Below, piece after piece: positions 14,953-23,616 of a DNA stretch of 40,205 bases (position 1 is its first letter; the number at the start of each line of letters is the position of its first letter). A model generated the notes under the pieces. That model saw only the letters and a program-made list of their open reading frames with translations. It was not told where the DNA came from and did not search any database. The translations under genes were made by a program, and so were the position numbers. The stretch lies in NCBI GenBank assembly GCA_964541605.1, contig CAZIQY010000021.1:1-40205 (forward strand), in the 5' to 3' direction. Source of the DNA: CAZIQY01 sp964541605. GTDB taxonomy: Bacteria > Desulfobacterota > Syntrophia > Syntrophales > UBA2185.

Positions 14953-15840
14953 ATGGAAAAACCAAAGATAAAAACTCTCCTCACTATAATATTTATTATA
15001 GCAATTTCCTTCTTAACGTTTCTCGTTATCAGTAAACACTTAACTTTAGAGAAAATACCAGTCTGTTCAGTTACCCCCGTATATACCAACCAGAACAAAG
15101 AAAAAGAATCAGAAAGAGAAATTAAAGAAAAGAAGGTCTCATTTACTAAGCCAATAAGCGAGAAGGGCCCGGAGCTTCGCTTTGACATGTATGGGAAGTT
15201 CAAAAATGGTTATTTATATAAGGGCCATATGGAAGTTTTCAACGCATCTAATTTCAAGTTTATTCAAAAAATTATCATAAATAACAATTTTGAAATTGGT
15301 CATTTTGATTGGGACATAGGAAGCTTTGAATATGATGGCCACGAAGTGCAACTGGTCGATATAAATTTTGACAGTTATCTTGATTTACGGATTTTAGATA
15401 ATGAGGGAGCGACGGGAAATAACTGGTATGCGACATATGTTTATGATCCGAAATTGCGTAAATTCAAATATCACGAAGCCCTTTCAATCTTATCCGGTGT
15501 GACGATGGATAAAGAACTGAAGCAGATCAAGACGTATTGGCGAGGGGGTTGGTGCTGGGAATGTCGTGAATATTTTGAGATGGACAGGAATAACAGGCTC
15601 ATCTTAAAGAAACTGGAGTGGACGGAAATCGACAAGATGAACACTAAAAGCGGATGCTATAAATTGACCGGATTGCCGAGGGACAGGAACATAACTGTTG
15701 TTGGTCATATATTCTATAATATGAATCAATCGGATTTTGAAAAATTCATCCGCAAAAAAGTAAAAATCCTTAAGAAAGAGGAATTATACGGCAGTCTCTA
15801 CGAAAGGGCTGGGAGTCCATTGGGCACGCCATATCAGTGA
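14953..15840 (+). CDS. Membrane-anchored XAC2610-like protein
   Basis: A 295-residue protein with an N-terminal transmembrane anchor (LLTIIFIIAISFLTFLVI, about residues 8-25), a charged linker (KEKESEREIKEKK), and a periplasmic domain. The domain core QLVDINFDSYLDLRILDNEG, GNNWYATYVYDPKLRKFKYH and ALSILSGVTMDKELKQIKT matches the pattern of XAC2610-related proteins. XAC2610 of Xanthomonas is the immunity partner of a T4SS-delivered peptidoglycan hydrolase; whether this protein protects against a hydrolase is only an inference, because no effector or secretion genes are nearby. AT-rich, in tandem with the lipoprotein gene. Confidence 0.6.
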   Translation: MEKPKIKTLLTIIFIIAISFLTFLVISKHLTLEKIPVCSVTPVYTNQNKEKESEREIKEKKVSFTKPISEKGPELRFDMYGKFKNGYLYKGHMEVFNASNFKFIQKIIINNNFEIGHFDWDIGSFEYDGHEVQLVDINFDSYLDLRILDNEGATGNNWYATYVYDPKLRKFKYHEALSILSGVTMDKELKQIKTYWRGGWCWECREYFEMDRNNRLILKKLEWTEIDKMNTKSGCYKLTGLPRDRNITVVGHIFYNMNQSDFEKFIRKKVKILKKEELYGSLYERAGSPLGTPYQ

Positions 15841-15958
15841 TTCTCGTCGGGACAAGCCCGCATCTATAGGAAGCTTTCCCAATTAACACAACTCAATTTA
15901 CAGTTTATATAAAAAGTTAATTTGGACAAGAAGGATTATGTAAGATTTCCTTCTCCGG

Positions 15959-18271
15959 TCACTTAAGCCTCTGGACAGCTGTACATGAATCTTCTGAGCT
16001 TCCCCCACTCCTGCTTACATTCATATTGCAGAGTTCTGTGTAATCTTCGAGAGCCTGCCGGTAACGACGGAGTTCCTCGAATAACTCCGCCCGACTTCTC
16101 AACCAATACGGCAAATTAAATACGATATTTTCTACAAATGATTTCCTTTCATATAATCTATCTGCTTCCTTGAAAATAGTTACACAGTAGGCCCCACATT
16201 TATTAATCTTATCCTTAATTTTGGCTTTAGTTGCCAAGTTACTTGTGGCTTCTTTTTTCAAGTCTTCCATACAATTTTTCTTGGGCGGGGCCCCCAGGGC
16301 AGTGCAAATTTTTTCTTCATATTTATCGTATTCCTTTTCCAGGATATTTTCACAGTCTTTTGTGTTAGATGCGCCAACGGCAGCACATTCCCTCTTCTGT
16401 ATGTTTTTTACAATCTTTATTGCTTCGGTATAATCTGCCATGGCTTTTTCAGGCAACCTGGCACATTGCTCACAGACCGAATGCCTCTTACAATTATATT
16501 CGGACGCCCTTCCAGCATAAGCCTTAGCAAGGCTGTACTTATCCTTTATGCCATTAATTTCCGGTTTGACTGTAAAGAGCTTGATTGCCGTGGTGTAGTC
16601 CTCAATTATTTCTTCTTTTTTGCGCTCGTAACGATAACAATTATCCTCTTTAAGCTCCGCCGGGGGCGCAGTGGGGTAGATAATAGCCGCCCTTTCAAGG
16701 TAATTTCTTGGGTTTTCCGGGTGTTTTGCAATCTTTTTGTTTAACTCATTGATGTCACCACTCCCAGGTATAGTCTTAGCTATATATGGTGGCGTTCCTT
16801 TTTTTTCCAGAGCTTCCATTTGTTCTCTCTGAAACCTTATTGTAACTTGTTCTTCAGGATTCAATCCCAATTTTGGCGCCAGTTCTCTTTCAGTCCATTG
16901 CAACAACGACACGTCATCTAATGCAGCATACTGATGCTGTGGTATCAAAGAAGATAACCAATCTTTATATCCTTGCTTATTTCTAAATAATTTCACCAGG
17001 TCATTGTTAATCACTTTCAGTGTCTCTTTGTCCTTTGCCTCAAGATTCTTCTTGCCAGCAAGTCCATAATAAAACGCTCTCTTCATATAATATCGCTTCA
17101 GTTTTATCAGTTTGTGGGTTTCCGCTAATTCTTGGTCATTTTTTGTCTTGTCTATTGCCTTTGACATGTCCTCTGCGGCAAGACGGTATCTTTCAGAGTC
17201 ATCGAGATATATCTTTGTTTCATAACTGGAAGCTTTTTGTTCATAGAGATCGGAATCATTAGGGCTTAATTGGATTGCCTGCGTATAATCTTCAAGCGCC
17301 TTTCTTCCGTAACTAACATAATTGTCGCCATATTTTTGTACCCAATCAGTCCAATTAACACAACCTATCGAGTATAGAATTACAGTTATATTCTCAAGAG
17401 AATCATATACAGAGGCTCTTTTTTTATATGCATCAACAAGCGAAGGATCTATTGCAATTACCATGTTAAGGTCAGTGACGGCCATTTCATAATAGTGTGA
17501 AACGTTTTTATAGAAATTAAAACATTCGTCTTTGCTCATTTTCGTTTTACCGGCCGCGTTTGTTGACCTGTTCTTGATGCTTTCCGTTCCACCTAAAGAT
17601 AAATATTTTTGTGCTCGCTCCAAATAAGCCACTGAAAACTTAGGGTTTAATTCAATGGCTTTTGTGAAAGCGTCAATAGCCTGCCGGTCATTAAAAAAGA
17701 TGGTGTGTCCTTTTTCATACCAGAGGGTTGCCTTGAAAATGGCTTCGGCGTTTCCAATCTTTGCAAGGACTTCCCTCCTCTCATTTTTCGTGGCCTCGGC
17801 AAGCTTCTTCTTGAGCTCTTCAGTTTCCTTCATCTGTTGGTTGTATTCGGCCTGGAGCTTCTTATAGGCTTCAACGAGGCTCCTGTCTTCTTGAATTCTC
17901 TTCAGGTTCGCTTCAATATCTTCGTCCGCTACCACCGCTTTGATCTTTGTATAGTAACGGTAAGCCCTCTTTCCCACTTTAGTATCTTCCTCAGCGAGGA
18001 TGGTTATCTTCATAGCGTGATTTGCTATTACCTCCACGACGTCATCCTTGAGTGTAATGTTATGTACTTTTGTGTAACTCTTTACAAAGGCTCCGGCCTG
18101 CTCGGCGGCATGCCTCACGGCATTTTTCTTTGCTTTTTCCGCTGCGACCTCGGGAGTTTCCCCCTCACCCATGACATATTCTCCTTCGGCAATCATTTCC
18201 TTCATCCCGGCGTGAGAACAAATGGGGATCAGACAGAATAATAAAATAAAAGTAAAAACTGCACCTCTCAT
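15959..18271 (-). CDS. Secreted LPP20/FlgT-like and TPR-repeat protein
   Basis: A 770-residue exported protein. Residues 1-21 form a signal peptide (FTFILLFCLIPICSHA). The next hundred residues, with EGEYVMGEGETPEVAAEKAKKNAVRHAAEQAGAF broken across helices and KSYTKVHNITLKDDVVEVIA, resemble the LPP20/FlgT N-terminal domain of envelope proteins. A coiled coil follows (about 130-170), then many tetratricopeptide-type helices with the motif DAFTKAIELNPKFSVAYLERA, ALEDYTQAIQLSPNDSDLYE and similar to the end, with cysteine-rich stretches. It is convergent with the XAC2610-like gene across about 118 bases. It is probably a periplasmic scaffold; no partner is known. AT-rich like the rest of this stretch. 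Confidence 0.75.
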   Translation of the reverse strand: MRGAVFTFILLFCLIPICSHAGMKEMIAEGEYVMGEGETPEVAAEKAKKNAVRHAAEQAGAFVKSYTKVHNITLKDDVVEVIANHAMKITILAEEDTKVGKRAYRYYTKIKAVVADEDIEANLKRIQEDRSLVEAYKKLQAEYNQQMKETEELKKKLAEATKNERREVLAKIGNAEAIFKATLWYEKGHTIFFNDRQAIDAFTKAIELNPKFSVAYLERAQKYLSLGGTESIKNRSTNAAGKTKMSKDECFNFYKNVSHYYEMAVTDLNMVIAIDPSLVDAYKKRASVYDSLENITVILYSIGCVNWTDWVQKYGDNYVSYGRKALEDYTQAIQLSPNDSDLYEQKASSYETKIYLDDSERYRLAAEDMSKAIDKTKNDQELAETHKLIKLKRYYMKRAFYYGLAGKKNLEAKDKETLKVINNDLVKLFRNKQGYKDWLSSLIPQHQYAALDDVSLLQWTERELAPKLGLNPEEQVTIRFQREQMEALEKKGTPPYIAKTIPGSGDINELNKKIAKHPENPRNYLERAAIIYPTAPPAELKEDNCYRYERKKEEIIEDYTTAIKLFTVKPEINGIKDKYSLAKAYAGRASEYNCKRHSVCEQCARLPEKAMADYTEAIKIVKNIQKRECAAVGASNTKDCENILEKEYDKYEEKICTALGAPPKKNCMEDLKKEATSNLATKAKIKDKINKCGAYCVTIFKEADRLYERKSFVENIVFNLPYWLRSRAELFEELRRYRQALEDYTELCNMNVSRSGGSSEDSCTAVQRLK

Positions 18272-18819
18272 AATCCCAGCCCCCTTAGATTCTTGAAGAA
18301 AGTTAATACGGGGTGATCTTCAGCAGATATCATATATTCTATTTTTTTTCGTTTAATCAACGCGGCTACCTTAATGATTATCTTTACTGTCACATTTAGT
18401 TTTGTCAATGCATAAATAAGAGGAGGATGCCAAAGTAATCCGCTGATACAGCAGCCGAGCTTAACTTTCTAAGAAAAATATGCATTAGATAAGGATAATC
18501 CGGATAAGGTATTCGATACTTTTGGATAGCTAACCGCAATGTGCTCTCGTATACTCGACAGGAGAACAGATGGTGTAATATGGCGGGTGTTCTGGAACAC
18601 AATCAAAGACTACAATTCAAACGGTAATCCACACTCCAATTCCAAATCAAAAGTTGAGGACTCGTAGGTGTTCTAATGTCCAGCCTTATCCGCATTTGAC
18701 CAAGATCGGCCTCAAGAATTGCCATTTGAAGTCTTGTGTTTTACTTCAAAAGAGCGAACCATCCCTTCCAGTTATATGTTCTAAAGTCCCTGTAAAACCA
18801 AGGGAATACTGCCCGTTTC
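18272..18819. other. 548-base intergenic region without a recognised gene
   Basis: It lies upstream of the TPR gene and downstream of the ABC permease (both minus). A perfect palindrome GTGTTC-TG-GAACAC sits at 18587-18600, and a weak stem TCCCT/AGGGA lies near 18788-18806, close after the permease stop. Short open frames here lack ribosome-binding sites and family features. No promoter was assigned with confidence. Confidence 0.5.
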
Positions 18820-19941
18820 CTAATCAAGCCGTTTTTTGAAGCGTCCGACCGCACCGGCAAAAAGGGCAAGGCCCAGCACGGTGAGGGCCACATACTGGGG
18901 CCAGAGGACATCGAGTCCGACGCCTTTCAGGAAGATTCCCCGGATAATGACCAGAAAGTACCGCAGGGGGTTCAGGTAGGTCAGCCATTGCACGAAGGCG
19001 GGCATGTTGGCAATGGGAAAAACAAAACCGCTCAGCATGAAGAATGGCAGAATGAAAAAGAATGTCGTCATCATGGCCTGCTGCTGTGTGGAAGAGACGG
19101 TGGAAATGAAAAGACCGACCCCGAGAGTGCTCAAAAGGAAGATGCAGGTGGCAAGGAAGAGAAGGAGGATGCTTCCGGACAGGGGGATCTGAAACCAGAA
19201 AACGGCGATGATTGTCACCCCGACCATCTGCGCGACCGAAATGACGATATACGGAATCGTCTTCCCCACGATGAGTTCGATGGGCATGAGCGGGGTGACG
19301 ATGAGTTGTTCCATCGTTCCCGCCTCCTTTTCCTTGATAATGGCGATCGAGGTCAGAAGCAGCGCGATCAGCATGACGACAAAGGCGACAATCCCGGGAA
19401 CAAAGAAGTTCTGGCTGTCAAGGTTCGGATTGTACCAGGTCCTGATTCTCCCGTCGATTTTCCCGTAATCCATCTGGAACGGGTACAGCTCCCGCAGCAG
19501 ATCCCGATTCAGTTTTTCAAGAACCATCACGGCATAGGCCACCCGGATAGAGGCCATATTGCTCATGCTGCCGTCGGCAAGGATCTGGATTTCGGCCGTT
19601 TCGCCCTTTTTGATCTTCCGGCTCAGATCGGGTGCGATCTTGATTCCGAGATCAACCTTTCCGATTAACAACAACTGTTCCACTTCTTTTTCGCCTTGCA
19701 GGACATGGGTGATTCTGAAAATTTTATTGGCGCTGAAAGCATCCACGATCATGCGGCTTTCCCGTGTTCTGGACTGATCGAGAAGCGCCACCCGGATGTC
19801 CCTGATATCGTAATTTACAACATAACCGAACAGCAGAAGCTGAATGATCGGGGCAACGATGAGGACCCGACGGTTTTGCGCGTCTCTGAAGAGCAGGATG
19901 AATTCCTTGCGGACAAGCGCCCGGATGCGGAGCCAGTTCAT
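18820..19941 (-). CDS. ABC-2 type exporter permease (YbhR-like)
   Basis: Inner-membrane permease of 373 residues. One N-terminal helix (VLIVAPIIQLLLFGYVVNYD) is followed by a large periplasmic loop and five C-terminal helices, the usual ABC-2 (DrrB/YhhJ/YbhR) layout. Motifs include FVPGIVAFVVMLIALLLTSIAIIKEKEAGTMEQLIVTP in pieces and MLSGFVFPIANMPAFVQWLTYLNPLRYFL. It is the last gene of the exporter operon, one base after the first permease stop, and presumably forms a heterodimer with it. Substrate unknown; YbhFSR of E. coli is reported as a drug/cation exporter. Confidence 0.88.
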   Translation of the reverse strand: MNWLRIRALVRKEFILLFRDAQNRRVLIVAPIIQLLLFGYVVNYDIRDIRVALLDQSRTRESRMIVDAFSANKIFRITHVLQGEKEVEQLLLIGKVDLGIKIAPDLSRKIKKGETAEIQILADGSMSNMASIRVAYAVMVLEKLNRDLLRELYPFQMDYGKIDGRIRTWYNPNLDSQNFFVPGIVAFVVMLIALLLTSIAIIKEKEAGTMEQLIVTPLMPIELIVGKTIPYIVISVAQMVGVTIIAVFWFQIPLSGSILLLFLATCIFLLSTLGVGLFISTVSSTQQQAMMTTFFFILPFFMLSGFVFPIANMPAFVQWLTYLNPLRYFLVIIRGIFLKGVGLDVLWPQYVALTVLGLALFAGAVGRFKKRLD

Positions 19942-19942
19942 G

Positions 19943-21076
19943 TTACAACCCCTCCTTTTTCAGCAAAATGCAATTCAGGGCTGCCAGAACAACAAACATG
20001 ACGGCCATGACGGCAAAACTCGGCCAGAGATGAGCCATCCCGAGATTTCTAAGGTATAAGCCGCTCAGGATATCGATATAATAGGTGGCAGGAACCACAT
20101 ACGTCAGAATCTGAAGAATCACTGGCATATTGACGATGGGAAAAACGAAATTCGACAACAGGAGGGACGGAAGATAGGTCAGGAGAATGGCTCCCTGATT
20201 GGCCACTAACTGGGATTTGGTGACGGTTGAAATCAACAGGCCCAGGGCAAGGGCGACGGCCAGATAAATGGAGGAAGCCAGAATCATGAGCCAGAAACTG
20301 GATTTCATGATGACACCGAAGAGCACCTGTCCCATGAGGATGGAAACCAGGACGTCAATGAGGCCGATGAAAAAATAGGGGATGGCCTTGCCGATCAGAA
20401 ATTCACCGGCGTTGATGGGAAGCGATTTGATCGTTTCCATCGTTCCGTTTTCATATTCCCGGGCAATGACAAGAGACGTCAGCATGGCCCCCACGATCAT
20501 GATAATCACGGCGATGATGCCCGGCACAATGAAATTCCGGCTTTCAAGATCTTCGTTGAACCATACCCTGATTCGCCCTTCCACGGGCGGTTTTATCTTC
20601 TCCATTCCCTGGCGGTTCAGAAAATCGGCCAGCAGTTTCTGATTGTACTGTTCGATGAACGCCGTCACATATCCCCGTGTGATACTGGAAAAATTGGGGT
20701 CGCTTCCGTCAAGGATGATCTGCAACGGCGCTTCCCGATCCGCCTGAAGGTTCTTCGTCCAGTCCGGGGGAATGACCACGGCCAGGGAGGCCCGGTCATT
20801 GTCCAGATATTCCGTCACCTCTTTTGTGTTCGCCAGATGCGCCCCGATCCGAAAATAAGGAGAGGCATCAAGATGACGGATGAAATCCCGGCTGAGGGCG
20901 GTCCTGTCGTAATCCACCACCACCGTCTCGACATTGTCCACGTCGAGGCTCAGGGCATATCCGAAAAGAAAGATCAACAGCAATGGAACGGCAAAGGCCA
21001 GATACAGGCTCCGGAAATCCCGGATCAGGTGGTAGAACTCCTTGCGGGTGATGGCTCTGATGTTTCTCAGCTTCAA
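19943..21076 (-). CDS. ABC-2 type exporter permease (YbhS-like)
   Basis: A 377-residue permease with the same topology as its downstream neighbour: N-terminal helix AFAVPLLLIFLFGYALSLD, a periplasmic domain with IRVWFNEDLESRNFIVPG, and C-terminal helices containing SLVIAREYENGTMETIKSLP and NFVFPIVNMPVILQILTYV. The start overlaps the end of the ATPase gene by four bases (ATGA-type overlap), indicating translational coupling. The two permeases are similar to each other, consistent with an old duplication. Confidence 0.9.
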   Translation of the reverse strand: MKLRNIRAITRKEFYHLIRDFRSLYLAFAVPLLLIFLFGYALSLDVDNVETVVVDYDRTALSRDFIRHLDASPYFRIGAHLANTKEVTEYLDNDRASLAVVIPPDWTKNLQADREAPLQIILDGSDPNFSSITRGYVTAFIEQYNQKLLADFLNRQGMEKIKPPVEGRIRVWFNEDLESRNFIVPGIIAVIIMIVGAMLTSLVIAREYENGTMETIKSLPINAGEFLIGKAIPYFFIGLIDVLVSILMGQVLFGVIMKSSFWLMILASSIYLAVALALGLLISTVTKSQLVANQGAILLTYLPSLLLSNFVFPIVNMPVILQILTYVVPATYYIDILSGLYLRNLGMAHLWPSFAVMAVMFVVLAALNCILLKKEGL

Positions 21077-21828
21077 TGGTTTCTCCGGGACATCAAGGAT
21101 ATAAACGCATCATTCAGGTCAGCATCCGAATGCTCGGGACATGCCGTGGCAATGATTTCCGGTGGAGTTCCGGCGGCAACGATCCTTCCCTCATTGATCA
21201 TCACGATACGCTCACAGTGGCGGGCTTCGTCCATATAGTGGGTGGTCACAAAGACCGTGATCCCCTCGCCGGCAAGCCGACCGATGAAATCCCAGAAATG
21301 CTGACGGGTGATGGGGTCCACTCCTGATGTCGGTTCATCGAGAAAAAGAATGTCCGGCCGATGCAAGAGGGCGCATCCCAGGGCAAGTCGCTGGCGCCAC
21401 CCGGAAGGAAGCTCTCTTGTCAGACGGTCCCGAACCTCCTGAAGCCGTGTCGTATCCAGAATCCACTCCATCCGATCTTTCCACTCATTCTCCGCCACAC
21501 TGTATACGCCTAAATAAAAACGGATGTTTTCGATGGGAGTCAGGTCTTCATACAGGGAAAATTTCTGAGACATATAGCCGATGGATTTCTTGATCTCCTC
21601 GGGCTTTGTGAATATATCATGCCCTGCCACCTGCCCCCAGCCGGACGTCGGGTTGAGGATGCCGCAGAGCATGCGTATGGTCGTGGATTTCCCGGAACCG
21701 TTAGGCCCGAGGAAACCGAAGATTTCACCCTTTTTCACGGAAAAGGAAATCTTGTTGACGGCGACAAACGCTCCGAAACGTTTTTCAAGGTCTCTGACGG
21801 CAATGGCGTCACCGTTTGAAGGAATCAT
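21073..21828 (-). CDS. ABC exporter ATP-binding protein 2
   Basis: Cytoplasmic ATPase of 251 residues. Walker A GPNGSGKST is at residues 41-49, Walker B ILFLDEPTSGVD follows, and the switch histidine is in VTTHYMDEA. The signature loop reads LPSGWRQRLAL rather than LSGGMKQ, a variation also known in the second half of YbhF, so one ATP site may be asymmetric. Open upstream to 21852, but ATG 21828 has AGGAG seven bases before it. It overlaps the upstream ATPase gene by 20 bases and the downstream permease by four. In E. coli the two ATPases are fused as YbhF; here they are separate. Confidence 0.88.
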   Translation of the reverse strand: MIPSNGDAIAVRDLEKRFGAFVAVNKISFSVKKGEIFGFLGPNGSGKSTTIRMLCGILNPTSGWGQVAGHDIFTKPEEIKKSIGYMSQKFSLYEDLTPIENIRFYLGVYSVAENEWKDRMEWILDTTRLQEVRDRLTRELPSGWRQRLALGCALLHRPDILFLDEPTSGVDPITRQHFWDFIGRLAGEGITVFVTTHYMDEARHCERIVMINEGRIVAAGTPPEIIATACPEHSDADLNDAFISLMSRRNH

Positions 21829-22564
21829 GAACAAGCTCCTGATCAATCTCACGAATGCGGGAAATCATGGCGGACTCCAGTGTGGGGAAAGAGGCACGAA
21901 TGTCTGCCGGGGTCGCGGTATCCAGCAGTTGCGCCCGGTGCATCAAACCGAGGCGATCACATTTTTCACCTTCATCGAGGTACGCCGTAGAGACCAGAAT
22001 GGTCATGCCGTCCCCTCTCATCCGGGTCAGAATGTCCCAGAATTCCTGCCGGGAGACGGGATCAACTCCGTTCGTCGGCTCATCGAGAATGAGGACTTGA
22101 GGTTCATGAACAAGGACACAGGCGAGTCCCAGTTTCTGTTTCATGCCGCCGGAAAGGTTTCCCGCCTGCCTGTCAACAAAAGGAACCAGGTTGGAAAATC
22201 CCAGATATTTTTCGCGCCTTTTCTTTCTTTCCTCTCCGGTAATACCGAATATATTCATGAAAAAATCAATGTTCTCACCCACCGTGAGATCCTGATAGAG
22301 ACCAAAACGCTGGGGCATGTAACCGATCAGATCCTTGACCCGCGTCTTTTCGGACACGACATCCACACCGCCAATCAGAATATTCCCGGAAGACGGCCTG
22401 ATCATGGTGGCGACCATGCGCAGGAGGGTGGATTTCCCGGCCCCGTCCGAACCCACAAGACCGAAGATTGTTCCCTCTTGCACCCCAAAGGACACTTCAC
22501 GGACAGCCTCGATCTGACCGAAGTTCAACGAAACCCGATTCACGTAAATAATCGAATCGCTCAT
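21809..22564 (-). CDS. ABC exporter ATP-binding protein 1
   Basis: Cytoplasmic ATPase of 251 residues. Walker A GSDGAGKST at 38-46, canonical signature LSGGMKQKLGLA, Walker B VLILDEPTNGVD, and VSTAYLDEGEKCDRL, where the usual switch histidine (STHYMDEA type) is Ala, a substitution seen in YbhF-like first domains. ATG 22564 follows AGGGGA and is preferred over upstream in-frame starts to 22606. It starts 25 bases after the adaptor gene and pairs with the second ATPase, which overlaps its end. Confidence 0.88.
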   Translation of the reverse strand: MSDSIIYVNRVSLNFGQIEAVREVSFGVQEGTIFGLVGSDGAGKSTLLRMVATMIRPSSGNILIGGVDVVSEKTRVKDLIGYMPQRFGLYQDLTVGENIDFFMNIFGITGEERKKRREKYLGFSNLVPFVDRQAGNLSGGMKQKLGLACVLVHEPQVLILDEPTNGVDPVSRQEFWDILTRMRGDGMTILVSTAYLDEGEKCDRLGLMHRAQLLDTATPADIRASFPTLESAMISRIREIDQELVHDSFKR

Positions 22565-22589
22565 TCCTTGTCCCCTGATCCCTGCATTA

Positions 22590-23603
22590 TTATCGCAACC
22601 ATGCATCGGCGGGCATTCCAGATTTCAACTCCATGTCCGGATTGGGTATGGACACCTTGACGAGATAAACGAGTTTCACCCGCTCCTTCTGCGTTTGAAT
22701 AATTTTGGGGGTAAATTCTCCTTCGGGGGAAACAAAAGACACATATCCCGTATAGACCTTTCCCGGAAAGGTATCTATTTTAACCTCCACCTTCTGACCG
22801 GGCTTGACTTTTCCGATTTCCGTCTCATTCACGAATATTTTCAGATCCACCCTGGAAAGATCGGCAAGCGTCAGCACCTCGCGACCGGGCGTCACCACTT
22901 CCCCGGGTTCGACATTGCGGCTGGTGATCGTTCCCGCAAAAGGTGCTTTCAATTGCGTGTACTGCAACTGGATGTCCGCCTGATCAAGGGCGGCCCTGAA
23001 TGCCTGAACCTGTGACCGGGCGGCTTCCATGTCCTGCCGGGTGGCTTCAATTTTTTTCATATTGCTGCGGGCCTGCTTCAGCACAGCCTCCCCTTCATCC
23101 AGTCTGGCCCTGGCCGTTTCATAACCGAGCTTCATCGCATCCCGTTCTTTTTCGGAAGCGACTCCCCGTCGGAAAAGCTGTTCATACCGGTCATGATTCT
23201 TTCTGGCGTCATCCATGACGTATCTGGCGCTTGCAACGCTGGCTTCGGCCCTGGAAACCTCGGCGGGCAACGTCTTATCATAAATCTCCAGCATCGTTGA
23301 AAGTTGATCCTGATTTCTCAATGATTTGTCGAGGGTCGCCTTTGCCTGTTCATAACGGGCCTGGAATTCCGACCGGTCAAGCGAAGCAAGCACCTGGTTC
23401 TTTGTCACATTCTGGCCTTCGTTGGCTGCCACATGGAGTACCCGCCCGGCAGCCTGGAAAGCCAGATTGGCCCTGGTCGCTTCAATCGTCCCCGAGAAGT
23501 ACATGTCCCCGTGCTGCGTCTTCCATTGTCCGTAATATACAAGGATTCCGACACCGATAAGGAGAACAAAAAAAACGGCCATGATGATTCTTCTTTTTTT
23601 CAA
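22590..23603 (-). CDS. HlyD-family periplasmic adaptor (membrane fusion protein)
   Basis: Links the inner-membrane ABC exporter to the TolC-type channel. The 337-residue protein has an N-terminal anchor (IIMAVFFVLLIGVGILVYYG), a lipoyl half-motif GTIEATRANLAFQAAGRV, a long coiled-coil hairpin (about 80-195), the second lipoyl half LKAPFAGTITSRNVEPGEVV, and a beta-barrel domain (VDLKIFVNETEIGKVKPGQ). I place the start at TTG 23603 because AAGGAGGG lies six bases upstream; the frame is open to 23687 but that would overlap the tolC-like gene. YbhG is the closest named relative by context. Confidence 0.9.
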   Translation of the reverse strand: MKKRRIIMAVFFVLLIGVGILVYYGQWKTQHGDMYFSGTIEATRANLAFQAAGRVLHVAANEGQNVTKNQVLASLDRSEFQARYEQAKATLDKSLRNQDQLSTMLEIYDKTLPAEVSRAEASVASARYVMDDARKNHDRYEQLFRRGVASEKERDAMKLGYETARARLDEGEAVLKQARSNMKKIEATRQDMEAARSQVQAFRAALDQADIQLQYTQLKAPFAGTITSRNVEPGEVVTPGREVLTLADLSRVDLKIFVNETEIGKVKPGQKVEVKIDTFPGKVYTGYVSFVSPEGEFTPKIIQTQKERVKLVYLVKVSIPNPDMELKSGMPADAWLR

Positions 23604-23616
23604 GGCAATCCCTCCT

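Noticed and set aside
18405..18839. Short open frames in the 548-base gap before the ABC permease
   Set aside because: No ribosome-binding sites, no domain features and biased composition; treated as non-coding.
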